Shown: positions 34,375 through 47,555 of the stretch, piece after piece | Numbering within the stretch: position 1 is the first letter of the stretch | Layout of the letters: the number at the start of each line of letters is the position of its first letter | From: Stratiolaelaps scimitus | Taxonomy: Eukaryota; Arthropoda; Arachnida; Mesostigmata; Laelapidae | Direction of reading: 5' to 3' | DNA length: 64,000 nucleotides | NCBI GenBank assembly: GCA_019614645.1 | Contig: JABWDB010000001.1 | Coordinates: forward strand, 19,509,501-19,573,500 | Made by a program: the position numbers and the translations under genes | The notes under the pieces: model-generated | Database searches by the model: none | What the model saw: the letters and a program-made list of their open reading frames with translations, nothing else | What the model was told of the DNA's origin: nothing

Positions 34375-34400
<26 letters not shown>
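34375..34400. repeat. (AT)n microsatellite, 3' flank of gene D
   Basis: 26-bp pure AT run. Confidence 0.9.
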
Positions 34401-34438
34401 CAACACAATCAAAAGGATCGATATCGCAACTCACATAA

Positions 34439-34444
34439 TTTATT
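34439..34444 (-). promoter_or_regulatory. Candidate polyadenylation signal of gene D
   Basis: AATAAA on the minus strand, about 226 bp past the gene D stop codon at 34670. Its position suits a short 3' UTR; cleavage downstream is not testable here. Confidence 0.4.
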
Positions 34445-34669
34445 TCAGTCCGGCAATAGCAATCACGAGGTGCACCCTCTAAAAGCGGCTATCGTTCCAT
34501 AGGATTGCCAAGGACGTCAACACTCAATTTGTTCTGACCTATAACATGTAAACGCTGCATGAGTTCAGAGATCGCTGCACTCGTTTCCCATATGTATCCA
34601 GTGCCAAGATGATGAAAGAGAATTACGCCGCGAGCTGCCACAACGTATCGATGTTTCCTGTATGACGCC

Positions 34670-34930
34670 TCAATCAATGGCCACGCAAAAACAACCAAAG
34701 AAGTGGCAATGACGTATCGAAGACCTGAGGGTACTATGGAATTCCCGCATCCTCTTCGGGGAACTGGTGTGCACGGCTAACTGCGTATGCATGTCACACG
34801 TATTCAATTGACTAAAGACATGCACATGTGCACGAAAGGAACAGAATAAAGTACACAGCACGTTAGACATTTTAGAAATTCGAGCCAAGTTGAACTCGAA
34901 CTATTGGCGAGCGTGGTACTTTGTGTTATC

Positions 34931-34963
<33 letters not shown>

Positions 34964-37900
34964 TATAAGCCAATCGGGATGTCTGTACACATAGTAGAAC
35001 ATTACCTATCGCGTCGCTAGCCGGATTGCGTAAATAAAAAAAGATGCAATTTGTGGTGTCTTTGTAGAGTATAGAGCAATATTCAAATCGGAAGTCGTTG
35101 ACGAGGAACACCAATATACATCGAACTGTCCAATGCACGAACTGTTGGAATCAATAATATGTTCGCTTAGCGTATGCCACGTGAATGAGGTAATAATATA
35201 GAATTACTGGAGAGTCAATTTCTACTCCGCTTATGGTTTCCACTGGACAAATTATGTTGCGATGTATCCAACGTAAACTACAAATATACAAAACAAATAC
35301 TTACTAATTAACCGTTATACCCTGAAGGGCTTCTCGTGTTATCCCAGCCTTCACAGCTACACAGCCAGTCACAAAGGCATCATCCACAAAGAACGGTCGC
35401 GTCTGCAGTGCGACTTTGTATAGACATGCTGGCACATTGCCAGGCATTACAATAAGCATACCTGTAGTAGGAGAGATCGAGAAATTACGCGTTAATGATC
35501 CCACGGATGTATATAAATGTTCTACTATTCTGGCTTTCGTACTACTAAGAGAAATGTCGTATAGGAACCCCACACCGCTCTTAGACCATGGCAGGACTTG
35601 AGCCCGCGGCCTGGGGCATATACCACTACCAGTCAATTTATCCAAGTCGTGTCCTTACGCAACCAACTAGCCGGAATAGCTATCTACCTGTTGCGGCTAT
35701 CAATGGGTAACGATAATCCATCTTTCAAACGTCAGCACAACGTTGCTGACGTTTGAAAGATGGATTATCAGCACAACGTTGCTTCTAAAAAAATAAAAAA
35801 AAGCACAACGTTGCTAAGTATCATAATATAAAATTCGATAGTGAAACCTGTACAATATTGGGGAGGAGAAACGGTGAAAGAAAGACCCGTCCACCGTACT
35901 ATTTCGGTTCTTTGAGTTGGTATTACGCTAGACAATTACTGCCACATACCAGCCATTGGCTTAATCAAAGGGCCATTTTTTTCGCAATATTTAAATATGC
36001 AGTTAGTCGTTTCGGTCGTTTGGTAATCGAAAGCTTCGATTTCTTTCGAAAGCTTTCAAAATGCCTATTGCGAATGCAATCACCTAAGTATTTGCTTACC
36101 TGTAATGTATGGAGGATACGTTACATCCGGATACTCTTCCTGTGACAGATACCATTTTGAGTCCGTCGAACGGATCACCTAGGAGAAAGAGTTTATTTAA
36201 AAGAGGAACAATTTATTCGTTTGTCCCTAATAAACATTAAGTGGTACTCGAAGTGCAGAAGGATAATATTTTGGAAGAGTTTAACCAAATTCTAAAAAAC
36301 ATTGTTGCGTCAGTCATGTTGGGTCTATGACAGATTGACGAGCCCAATCTCGTTCTTGAAATTCCTGTTATCACTTTCACGACGCTATCCTGCCCCATCG
36401 TTGGGTTTATTTTATCTTGTATATTTCCATTGTATACATTAATTGCTTTAATATTATGTGTAACTCTGCATATTATATTTTGGCACATATTTTTAGAGAT
36501 TATATATTATTGCGTATGGTTCTATCTGGGTTGCTGCTTAGAAACTCAGTTAATAATTGCTATATTTTAATATAGTATTTTATATATTCAGGATATTGAA
36601 CAGGAAAATGATATATCCGAAGAATGGGGCGACAGCTTGAACAGCTTGGTGATAATAGCGTGCAGTGGAAAAAAAATCAAGGCTTTATGCATGCTTTAAA
36701 TGTAAACGTGACAGCTGGTTTCGATAGTTTAATTTCGTCTATTAGAAGATACACCTGGTACGGACAAAGGCGTTCCTCGGAAATGATTTAAGCTTCCACA
36801 CACACTGGTATGCGAATTTCCGAAGTTAGTGAATAAGGTCCGAATGGTTGTCGAAACCCGCCCCACAACGTGACGTCGAAGCAAAAGTTTCCACAAATAT
36901 AATAACATAAAATGTCAGAATTGACGATGATATTGTTTTTGCTTATATTTTTTCTGCTGTTTTTCAATAAGATAGATTAGGTGTTTAAAATTATTAGGAG
37001 GCTTTATTTGAAAAAAAAATCACCTACCTTTGAAAAATCACAGCGCTTTCTAAGAAGTTAGAGATTTCCCACTTTGCTTCGCTGTTGACATTTTCTCTAA
37101 AATTCTTGCATGGTTGTCAACCACCAAGTCAGGTGATTGTTCTACAAACCGGCATAAAGTAGCCAGTTTTGCGATACACGGTGTCCACCGATTGCTGTAC
37201 GGAACTCAAGAAGGTCAAAATGTAGAAAACCAACAGTGCCTTCTTAGAGATACTGCGGAGCAGGGAGCGTCAAATACCCTGTAAACCCATGTAGACAAAT
37301 ACAGTCGGTAAACCAAACTGAGTTTCTAATGTATATTGGACAAAGTTCCTAAACTTCTTCTCTAGACATCTCGTGCAAATATTTATGTATATGCGTTTTA
37401 TCGAGATGCTACACAAAGTGTATGAAAATAAATGTTCCATATTTACCCACTTTCCACTATCTTTCCACTTTTGCACCTTGCTGGTCGCAAAAAGCTTTAA
37501 AACTGCCGCATATTGAACCGAGGTGCTTTTATTGAAAAAGGGGGAGGATTTTGACGATCGGTCATATTCACATTCGATGGAAACATTTAAAATAACCTTC
37601 GTTAAGGTTCTCCGAAGTTAACAAGGTGTTTAATATTTATGAGTGATTCTATTATGACAAAAAATATAAGTGCGCACATTATTTTCTATATATGAAAACA
37701 TAAAGATTAGTTTATTACAGAGAAAGTCAGATGGTAATCATGCTTAGGGGTTTATGTGTGGCGTGCAAATCGTCATGGCCAAAACGTCGCATTTAATTAT
37801 AAGGATAACTTCCTTTACTTTATCATGTATTTTGTGTAGCAGTCTATTACAACTAGAGGTCCGTATGACTTCAGCTATAAAAGCGTTCTCCAGGTGCAAC

Positions 37901-40900
37901 ACGAGGTGTTTATATAACTCTAGGTCATATAAACATATTATACGTGATATAGACATTTTATACGTGATATACCTCATAAGCGGCCAATGGAACGTTGGCC
38001 TTCTCTAAGACTTCCTCCAGAAAGAAAAGTAATCCACATGAAGTTTTCTTTTGGAAAGACAAAAACCTTGATTCCAACCGCACAGAGTTTGTGGAAACCT
38101 TTGCGGCTGCGTCACGTTGTGAGGCGAGTCTCGACGGCCATTCTGACCTTGTTATTATTATCGGGAAAATGCATAAGATGAAGATTTTATCAAAAAATAA
38201 ATGTCAAACACTATCCAAACTCAACCTATTTAGCTATATTCATAATTACCTCTGCATAGAGTTTAAGTCCCGCAGTGAAAGCCCCGAGTGAACTCGCTTG
38301 GAGTCTATCCAGCTCGCGAAGAAGCGCAACAACGTTAATCATCGCATCGTCATCAGCTCTCACCTGAAATGTACAAGACTTCGCTGAGTTTCGGAATGGC
38401 CATTACTTTAAGTACACTCCAGATGTTCGACAGAAGGTTGATGTTTGATCGTTGAGCAGTTTAAGAACAATTTCTAACCATGTGCTACCTTTGCACAACT
38501 CATGTTATTCAAGACCATATATGTTGCATATAGAACATTAGTTATCGTACCACAAACAACCCAAATTGCAGAACACCACTAATCCATGTTAAATACCTGT
38601 GATGAATTTAGATGAGTGCCAACTCAACATACAAATAAGCTTGTGCTTTGATCGTTACATATTTATTTATACAGTGATTTGAAAAATGTTAGGCGTTTTA
38701 TAGAACGCACACTTCTGTTAATTTCTATTTGAGTTCTTGTGCCATGGGCTGTACCGCCAATAAAAAGTACATCGAAAAACTAAACCAAAAATGCTGACCT
38801 TATACATTGGGTGTGCCAGCTAGATTCGTATAGATCTTTATTTCTGGCTGGTTTTCATACTGTAAACAAATTTCTCACCAGAAAGACTGGGTTGTATCGC
38901 GAGGCCCAGCCGAGCATCGTTACGAACTTAATGGTATTGTTTCGGTACGCGTCGTGAAAATCAAATTGCAGAATGTCGCCATATTCTTTGGATTCGTTTT
39001 GTATGTTCATCTGTAACAAGCTTAAATTTCGAACATATGTATACACGTTACACAAACTATGTCAAATCAAATGTAGTCGATACATTCATGATATGGATCA
39101 CCATGAAGTAACGTCAAGTGATGCTCGCTTTGTAACGTAATGGGATGCATACGAAGATACTCGAACCCTGATAAATTCGACAGTTAGATATTTTCAGTAA
39201 AGGATAATCTAAATACTTATTATATTTTGATTCCAATGTTCTATTGATGTAAATATTATACTCATATAAGCATTTATATTTTTCTATATCCTTATATAAT
39301 TTTAACTTAATTTAATAAATTATTACAGGCATACTTGTTAAAAAATGTATATTAGTTCGCGTAGCTTCAGTGCAGTAATGTGTTCAGATATCGAATGTTC
39401 CTGATTGCCCTTTTCCAAACCGCCACACACAACGAACGTACGCCTCATAATGAGTCGTGTACTAAGCAAATCCTGCATTACTGATGTTTCTCAGCTAAAC
39501 TTTAGGCTAAGTCTCTGGCTGTCGAAAGCCAGAGACTGCGGGTTTGAGCCCCGCTGCAAGATGACATATACGAGAGATTAGTCATTGTGAAATTGCAGCT
39601 CCTTTAATACACCAATATAGCTTTACCTTTACATTCAGATTATCTACGTTTCAATACCTCGTAACTATGTATATCCGTTAAATTTTCAGCACAATATTTG
39701 ACGAATTCAAAATGATTCTGTCTATAAATGCACTTACCTATCCGCAGTTCGTCCTAGAACAAATATAACACGAGCATTCGCTTTGCAGATAGTTTGTAGA
39801 TCCTTCACCCATGTGTCTCTCACAGAGCTTCTCCGTTCAACATACTCTGGCGCTGACATAATCATAATTAGATACTCGACCCCTCCATAGAAGTCCCGAG
39901 GCCGTATGAGTTCCGCATAGTTATAACTATACCTGCAAACGGCTTCAGTGAGAACTGGGAAGTTTCTATTCAAATGTGTGAGCCGAATGAAAATAGCCAA
40001 ATTGTGGCGTCTAACCTTGTGTAAATCAATGTGGTACATTAGGAGTACCGATTGTGGATATTAAGATCCATTGAGTTTACTAATTTCCCCCCTTACCAAA
40101 CTGCTGGCCAAGTAATTATAATCATAAATGGCATTTATACTATAATTACTTGTCGTATCGTAAAGCCGTATCGTTCAGCGGCGAATGCCTAGTCAAATAC
40201 ATATGTATCTCCTTCACTAAGCTGGAAGTAATTTCGATCAGCGATGCCGAGTTGGCTAAGAAACACACAAAAATGGCCTTTGTGCATCAGACTTTAGATA
40301 CGACCCTTTCAGAACAGAAGGTAGGGACCAAACTTCAGACCTCAATGCCCTGGTTGTGATATCGTACCAAAGCTGGTGGAAAAATATGCACAGGACGGAG
40401 TAATGATGACGAAATGGACATTCATTCTTGGCTGACAATATATTCGCTTCAGAATAGAAATATAATATAATAGTTTTGCCTCTACTACATACAGGTCCGC
40501 TCAAGTAGTTCTAAGGCGAATTATTTGTTTTGCTTCGTGACGTCGCTGCTAAAATTGGGAGCATCCATTCAATTGACACAAAAATAAGCGCGGCCCGAAG
40601 AAGCTGGATGGGTTAGCCTCCAAAGAAGGCACCGATAATTATTATTGCAAGCTCAAGAAGCGACGATCGTAGCTCATAGGGAATGGGGAAGGTGCATGAT
40701 AGCATCAAATCGCGAAAAAAGTTCGTCGACGAAACAGCCAGAGACAAAAAGAACATACGGCAACATAGCCAAGTGCGAGATATATCACCGCCTGTTATAA
40801 CGATATTACGCATCTAGGCTCCGTATGGAATTCGGAATTCGGTTTAGCTGAAGCATAATTTCATGATCAACAGGAAATTCTGATCGAATTCAGGTAATAT

Positions 40901-41753
40901 CCTATGCCCTATTGTCAAGACGTACGTTGTAGAACTGTCCATCCAGGAATAATTTGCATATTTGTTATATTCCCGATTGGCGGTCAGGAGCGAAGTCTTA
41001 TTTGTGTTACAGTGAACTGTATTCGCTGTTGTGCTAATATTTTTTCTCGCTGTGCACTTTACGTCATGAGCAGGAACAGGCAGCCTTGCTTTAATCTGGA
41101 AGCCCCCGAAATAAAACAACGTTTGTCTCTAAATCAACATGTTTTATTCAACTGAAATCAGAGGGGGGGGACAACTAGGTGTTACAGCGGCTACAGGAAA
41201 GTTATCATATGTTGAAGTAGTGCCTAACGATAATGGTTAATGTGCAGTAAGTAGCGTGCTGTTATTAATGTTATTAATAATGTTAATGTTCGAATACTAC
41301 AACTTCCAGTGTCGTCCGCTCTATCGTCTGCCCGCTGCTGGTTGAATAGAGAAGTGCAATAATGTTAATGCCTATGTTCAAGCTAAGTTCTAGTGAAAAT
41401 CACACATTACCTAATAGACACACGCGTATTGCATCTAGCAATTAATGTTCTCATATTTTCTATGTAATATGGAGTTTTTTTTTGCTTGCTTTCGTCCGAC
41501 AATGACCAGCGACCGTAATGTAACCCAGCCACACAATAATGAATTTATCCGGTTGCATAATTTTTTATTTATTTATTGCCAATCAACATCTGGGAGACTA
41601 AAGCTATTTTACCTGATATATGCCGTCCTTTAGTATCACAAGGCAGTACAGAAAGAATCCAGCCACGAAGAAGAAAATAGTTAGCTTTTTCCATCTCCCC
41701 AAACAGCACGTCCGAATCGCGACACTTGACAGTCTATACTTGGGTTTGTACAT
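34670..41753 (-). CDS. GT31 beta-1,3-glycosyltransferase, gene D (complete, 8 coding exons)
   Basis: Minus-strand exons: 41613-41753, 40926-41095, 39738-39932, 38879-39020, 38250-38363, 36100-36178, 35305-35461, 34670-34811. They give 1140 bp and 379 residues with consistent phases and a TGA stop. Membrane anchor at about 24-41 (FFFVAGFFLYCLVIL). Exon 3 has VRDTW (141-145). Exon 4 has YGDILQFDFHDAYRNNT. Exon 5 has RADDD (DDD 220-222). Exon 6 has KWYLSQEEYP and YPPYITG. Exon 7 reads VDDAFVTG (306-313) where genes B and E have GED(V/I)Y(F/L)TG, so the conserved Glu is replaced by Asp and the aromatic shifts; activity or specificity may differ. Closest to gene A. A SINE lies in intron 3 and a hairpin in intron 6. 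Confidence 0.92.
34931..34968. repeat. (AT)n microsatellite in gene D intron 7
   Basis: Near-perfect AT run with one ACAT interruption. Confidence 0.9.
35713..35770. repeat. Perfect 26-bp-stem hairpin in gene D intron 6
   Basis: Bases 35713-35738 and 35745-35770 are exact reverse complements, separated by a 6-base loop (CAACGT). The loop and inner stem form the 14-mer AGCACAACGTTGCT, which is repeated at about 35771-35784 and 35802-35815, the last two separated by an A-rich spacer. No flanking target duplication is evident. Confidence 0.95.
39490..39637 (+). repeat. tRNA-derived SINE, copy 2 (gene D intron 3)
   Basis: Longer relative of 23205-23346. An anticodon-arm-like stem-loop at about 39511-39537 (GTCTCTGGC pairing with GCCAGAGAC) is followed by a degraded B box, GGTTTGAGCCC, then the shared body and the tail with TTGCAGCTCCTTTAATA and CTTTACCTTTAC. 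Complements copy 1, which lost the stem-loop. Confidence 0.75.
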
Positions 41754-42080
41754 TTTGCATCACATGTGGTGTAGTTGCATATATAAGGCATCCAATAGGT
41801 TGATGTATTGTTTTTTTAATGTCGTTGACATTCGATGACGACTATCCAGAGGATCGTCACCAGCATACAAAAATGCCACTTCGAAATTCTCGTTTGTTAA
41901 TTGTCTGTAAAGGATAAATGCGGCGCAGGTCAGACTTTATCCATCCTATGCATACCCTTGCTCACAGTGCACTACTTCAAGGTATTATATACTGCTTTAA
42001 GGTAATCTATATATATATATATATATATCGTAAATCTGAAAGTTTACGCACAAATACGTCCCGTCCTATTATAATTATAC
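41754..42080 (-). promoter_or_regulatory. Upstream flank of gene D conserved with gene A
   Basis: Aligns with 5279-5560 upstream of gene A. Shared elements include CATCCAATAGGT, ATTCGATGACG, TTGTCTGTAAA and AGACTTTAT. In gene A, ATTCAGTC sits just past ACTTTAT and could be an initiator. A (TA)n run lies at 42008-42028. It may hold the promoter or only be part of the duplicated unit. Confidence 0.4.
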
Positions 42081-42839
42081 ACCATCTGCTATAACTATAT
42101 AACTTAATGCGAATGAAGCACCTCAAGTATAGTGAAATAGAAGCTTATTCAGTCAGCCACAGACGCACCCTAAACTGATCAAAGTAACTCAATAGATCCT
42201 TGACAATATTTGGAGCATATTGGTAACAGAGTTTCAATCCGAAGGAAAATGCGTCACTCGACAGCTAAGCTCTACCAGGGAATTCACAAAATCCGCGCGT
42301 CGTACTCCAAATCTCGTCGAGAGCCGCAACGTGAAATGTGTATATTATATGATGATGAAAATTCACCGCATGAAAGAGGGGGTCATTGTAGCAGTTTGCC
42401 GCTTCAGCTATGAGGATTGCTAATGACCGAGAGATCTTCAGAGGAAACGTCCGAAGCGTTGCTACTGTCATTGGAACTGCAAATACAAGTTTGAGAATAA
42501 CAAAATAACGTAATGTGTGGGACTTCACGCATTCTGGACTCAAATAAGCTTTATATAAGAGCAACTATTATAAAGAACATTTTCTTCAAATTCTATATAA
42601 GAACGATAAATAAGGCAGCTACGCTAAGTGTATTCGTATTAAAGCGTAAGTCCATTATAGCATAATTCCCGGGTGTCACACAATCACTGTAGCTTCAAGG
42701 ACTTCTGCAACGTTGCGGTCTAGCAAATAATCATTCAATTTTGCTGCCAACATCCTGACGAGTGTTTCAGCTATCGTATATACAGCATTCATTATAAGCG
42801 ATTTCCAATAGCTACATGAGTGGTAAGACAACACTCAAA

Positions 42840-43215
42840 ATGTTTCGTATTGCTAGGACGCAACACAAGCTGTCAGGGCCGCATGCGTGTATTAGCAGAC
42901 TAATGCCTTATACCAACGGAGCAGGGGAGAGCAGGAGGAGGCTACTGGCAACGGTGGCGGATTCCATTGTGCTCTACGCTGCACCCATCCGGGAAACGGC
43001 GAGGAAGTCTTAGAGGAGCAGGGAATTGCGTAAGAAAACCCAACGGGTTTTAGCACTCCGGATCTGCAGAGGTTACCGCACCATATGCACGGAGGCGGCG
43101 TTGGCTCTTGCGCAGACTGTGTCGTGGGACCTCGCGGTACAAAGAGCAAAGCGGCACACATACTCGATGCTTAGCCCTGGGGAAGTAAGGGAGGAGAGCA
43201 TCGGTGCGTGGCACA
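42840..43215 (+). mobile_element. R1-clade LINE C-terminal fragment
   Basis: Plus-strand peptides: RRRLLATVADSIVLYAAPI at about 42937-42990, then after a stop LRKKTQRVLALRICRGYRTI (about 43024-43085) and ALALAQTVSWDL, then AKRHTYSMLSPGEVREESIGAWH. These correspond to the region just after the RT in the element at 10.6-13.2 kb (LRSVQRTLAIRVSRAYRTV, LLALARMLPWDL). One stop (after ARKS); truncated at both ends. Confidence 0.8.
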
Positions 43216-43219
43216 CCAA

Positions 43220-45340
43220 AGTGTGCACCAATCATACTGTACAAGAACAATCAGCAATCTCAATTGATAGATAGAATCATTGATGTGATTTCCATTTGGG
43301 AATCAGCGGGCATCCCTCACAGCGGAAACATGAGTTCACAGACTCCTCTCGCAATTGACCTCCGAAGGCAATCACGGACTCGTCATCGATCAATGAATGG
43401 TACTGCACTTTGTGATCTCAACAGATTCGCCTCCATCAAATTCTTGAAGCCTGAGAGTAAATGAGGCGTCACCGAAAACTCACATCAGGCATTGACATCT
43501 TCTAGGGCTGTGCACAACCACGTCTAGCGGCCCTTTGTCAACTCAATATCGAAAAAACAACAACGGAATCGACGGATGTCTGTATAGCTATGCATAGAGA
43601 GAATATCGGTATACTATTTCTCGTCGGCACAGAGAAATATCGCTGAACATATAGCGCACATGAAATAATCAATTAGCATGATATTATTAAACTCACCGTA
43701 TTGGCAGGTCGGATACGACAACGGACGTGTATTTACCTTCCACCGACCCATGACACCACTCGGTACGGCCAAATAGAGCCTTGCCGATGTTGCATAGAAT
43801 ATCAGCCACGTTAGGTTGACGCTGAAGGATTTTGTTGTGGGAGATCCCACTGGAGGGAGGAACGACAACTAGACTATTGTTCCGATAACAATGACTTGAA
43901 GTGGAATTACTGTTGCGTCGTTTCGACGGTATTTTCTAATCATCTAATCTTAAGCCATTGTGATTTCCATGCTCGCTTTTTATCGACCTGGCTGCTAAAA
44001 TATAGCTTTCTACTTTATACCCAGCTGGCTAGGATAGCATTATCCAGTGTGACATGGAAGCTTGCCGGTACCTATTTTTGCCATGTTTGACACGGCGAGC
44101 AAATCCGGTATCTTGTGCCAATGGTCGCGGATTGATGTGATAATGTCTCAGTGCATTCACGGCTACCTGTAACGGGACAACAGTAAAACCGTTTCGAAGG
44201 TACTGGGGATATTGTTATATTCTAGAAGGTGAACTGCATTCGTGCACACCTCGAAATTAAGATCCTATGATGAATTTGGTATTTGGATTTCGATCAAATT
44301 TCATCATCAATTCACACGGTATTGTGTTAGACATACCTAGGTGCTTAGCAAAATGATACAACAGTGAAAACAGTAAAACGTGTAGGGGGTCCGCTCGTGT
44401 AAACGGGGGCCACATATACAGACATCTAAGCATAAACGCGGTTAGGTTTATCGGCGGACCAGGAACGGAGGACTAAGGAAAACCTCCGTCGTTGTATGAG
44501 CTCAATTCAACGATCTACCCCGTGTCATATGTCAATGTTTAAGATGTGTAAGAGACGCACGCATTATATATGAGAAAATGTGTACTCAGCACGCAGAGAG
44601 GGGCCTGAAGGGGAATGCCTCTATTGTGGATATAGTAGAGAAGTGCACCCAGCACACAGACAGCAGAGAGCATTACCAGGGGAGGATAGATAGCTTCACC
44701 GCCAGACTCGTCGGTGATAGCAGAAGTCAAGATAGCATGTCGGCTACACAAGGGCATCCCATCAACGTAATAATAATAAAACTCCTTTGTGTCACCCATC
44801 CCGCTCATCTGCGAGATCCCCACTGTTTCCAATTGGTTACCTCGCCCTAAGCCATTTCTCACGTATGAAAATGGCCGTGTATTATAATTTATTCAAACAT
44901 ACAGTAGTTAGGAATTATGAAAATAGCATATCACGCGCTTATATAGCAGTTAGCTCTTGGAATTAAAATATGTTTACTTCAGTATAAATTTATTTTCAAC
45001 TAACTCGCGCATTAATTCACTTCTCGCGCATAATACATTTCGCGATATTGAACGGCCCCTTCCACTCTACGCGTGATATAGCCCCTGTCAAGGGAAATTC
45101 CGGGCCTATGTCGATGTATTATCCTCTGTTCATACTGCGAAACAAACTGCAGATGTTGGGGGCCTCCCAAGTGGGAGGGGCTCCTCTGGAAAACCGCCGC
45201 AATCCGACACACAGGGCCCCTGAAAATTCCTATCCCAGCCCTCGTCGTTTGACACCCTTCTGCTCTGCCGCTCTCGTTCTTGAGTGTCCTTGAGCACCGC
45301 CTCGGTGTATCTTCGGACGTCGGCCCATTCCTCTTTGACT
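43220..45340. other. No gene recognised
   Basis: Short frames only, including overlapping ones on both strands at 44539-44862 without known motifs. No splice-framed exon of the GT31 family was found here. Confidence 0.4.
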
Positions 45341-45344
45341 CTCA

Positions 45345-45850
45345 TCATTATGGCGGCCATATCCCCGCACGAAATCGGAAGGGGCCGTGCGGCTCTGGTC
45401 CGGTGGTCTCGCCAGTGGTTTTCGAGACTAGCGCACGTCTCGAAGGCGCGTCTCGCGCTGTGTTATCAACTGCCAAAGTGCAGAGCTTCTCGTGGCTATA
45501 TTCCTCGTATCTCGTTGACTCGACGATCTCAGCGACCGCGGGATCTGGCGGGCCAGAACCTGTCGTGCCGTGGTCGCCACCGTCGGGTGGGATCTTGGAC
45601 GGAATAAGTGAATGCTTTTCAGCAAGCTTCTGAACCCCTTCTGTGTTGATCTCAGGACCGCCTTTTTCGGAATGTGCTGACGCTGGACTGCTATAGAGTA
45701 CAAGGTCGTCTGCGCACATGATGATTTTTACTTAGTACATGATGATTATGACGGAAACCTACAAACACACTGTACAAAGACGGGCCCTTTCATGCCAGCC
45801 CCGCCGAACACCATCCGCACTGTCCCAGAGTGGAGCCCGTTGCTACGGAA
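45345..45850 (-). mobile_element. LINE reverse-transcriptase relic (CADDLVLYSS)
   Basis: The minus strand reads CADDLVLYSS at about 45687-45717, the catalytic box of CR1/jockey-type RTs. Just upstream (higher coordinates) is a degraded GLP-QGSPLS-like stretch with a stop (GLA, stop, KGPSLYSVFVGF). Downstream is ...GVQKLAEKHSLIPSK, which suits the region after the ADD box. No longer open across the domain. Confidence 0.55.
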
Positions 45851-46648
45851 TATATAATATTTTTAGGTTAACAGAACCTGCTTTAGGGAAAAAAATGGCA
45901 AAAAAGAGCAGCATCTACAAACTGCTACAAGCTGTTGCGAAGGAATATGGATTGTTGTCGGTGGCGCGACAAAAAAATTTTCGGCGCTTTACGAAAAATA
46001 GTCCCTCGTCTTTAGAGGCTTTGGAACTATGAATGTGCTCCGCCTTTGATACCAGGTGGTGTATATCTGGCTATTTTTCGTAAAGCCATACCGCGTAGCC
46101 GACAACAATCCATATTCCTTCGCAACGCTCCTGAATCTAAATACCACTATTGCTTTTATGTTTTTCACTGAAAGTAATCTTCCCTTACCTAAGCTAGGGA
46201 GACAGCAGGGATACCCGACTCCACATCTCCATCGTACTTGATCGCACTTGATATTTGTCTCAATCCAAGCTCACATGGTTTGGACATAGGCCGCGCACTA
46301 TCCTTACGCGTTCCACATACGGTAAACTTTCCTTATGCTCTTCCTACATATTCCTTTAACTATCGCGCAAGGCGTTCCCAAAGGGTCTGCGCCTAGTTTG
46401 AGCAAAAGCCCTTCCAACACTTTTCGTTTCTTCACGTAAGTCAATCAAGAGCACTGTACCAAACACACACTGACTCACTAATTAAGTGAAAGCACCGTAA
46501 ACGTAAGGGCAAACACTTGGTGACGTTCAATAGGAGAGTTAGCTAGACACAGGCGGGTGTATAGTGAAATTCAATAGAGAACCTCGCAGGGTGGTGGCCA
46601 AAAAAATTGATCTTGTCTACTCTCAAGTTGAGACTGTTTATATAACCG

Positions 46649-47023
46649 AGTGCTAAATGACTAGTTCGAAACTCAAGTATGAGTTGACCTGTTTCGGGAG
46701 CGAATGCTTAATTGATTAGTTCATGTGCAAGTGCGAGTTGACGGAGATTCTCGCTTAGACCCCAATTGACCACAATTCGTCATTTATTCATTCGAACACG
46801 CGCATTACATTACACATTCGATACACTCGCTGTTTGTCACAATGAGTGCTAAACTTCTACTTCTAATGAAAATGCGAGCTGACCCGTTTCAAGTGCAAGT
46901 GCCAGACGACTTGTCTAAGTGGAAGTGCAAATTTAGAGTCTTCTGAGCTTCTAACTGACCCTAATTGCATCATATATTTGAACACAAGCATATTATACAT
47001 TCGACAAGCTGTCCGTTTGTCAC
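46649..47023. repeat. Imperfect tandem duplication of about 190 bp
   Basis: Two head-to-tail units (about 46649-46834 and 46835-47023) share GAGTGCTAAA, the GAG(T/C)TGACC(T/C)GTTTC block, ACATTCGA(T)ACA and CTGTTTGTCAC in the same order, with many differences. No coding sense seen. Confidence 0.6.
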
Positions 47024-47555
47024 AAGCATCTTGAAGCCAAAGGGCTTTGGGTGTGGTACCACAGTTCTCGGTCACCTCTCCATCGAGAGCCGATTTGGAC
47101 AACTAGTCAAGCATTTGTCCTTGTTCCTATATTATGCTATTGGTGCCAATATAACATGAATTTGATCGCCCAACCTCTCCGAAGTCTAAACCATGCAAAC
47201 CTGTAGCCGACTGCACGCTATACGATAAGTAAATCTCAATCGGTTATGATGCAGACACCTCTTCTATCATACATCCTCGAATCGGGCCTGTTAGCCTACT
47301 AGACTTAACATTAAATCTCGCATGTGCGATATTCCTTCCAACATGGTGTCGCCTGCTCTGCTGCGGTTGCCGAGAAGGTTGCATTGTCTTAAGAAGTGCT
47401 ATTTGCTTCGCCTGATCTGTCTACTGCCAGCTGGATCTTTACAGTCTCGGAGTTACCTCCTCTCAAAAGTCTCGGAGTTACACAACGTCGCTCACAGTCG
47501 ATCATCGTTTGCTGATTTTAATGTAGGATGCCTGGCGGCACCATAATGCACCTCA

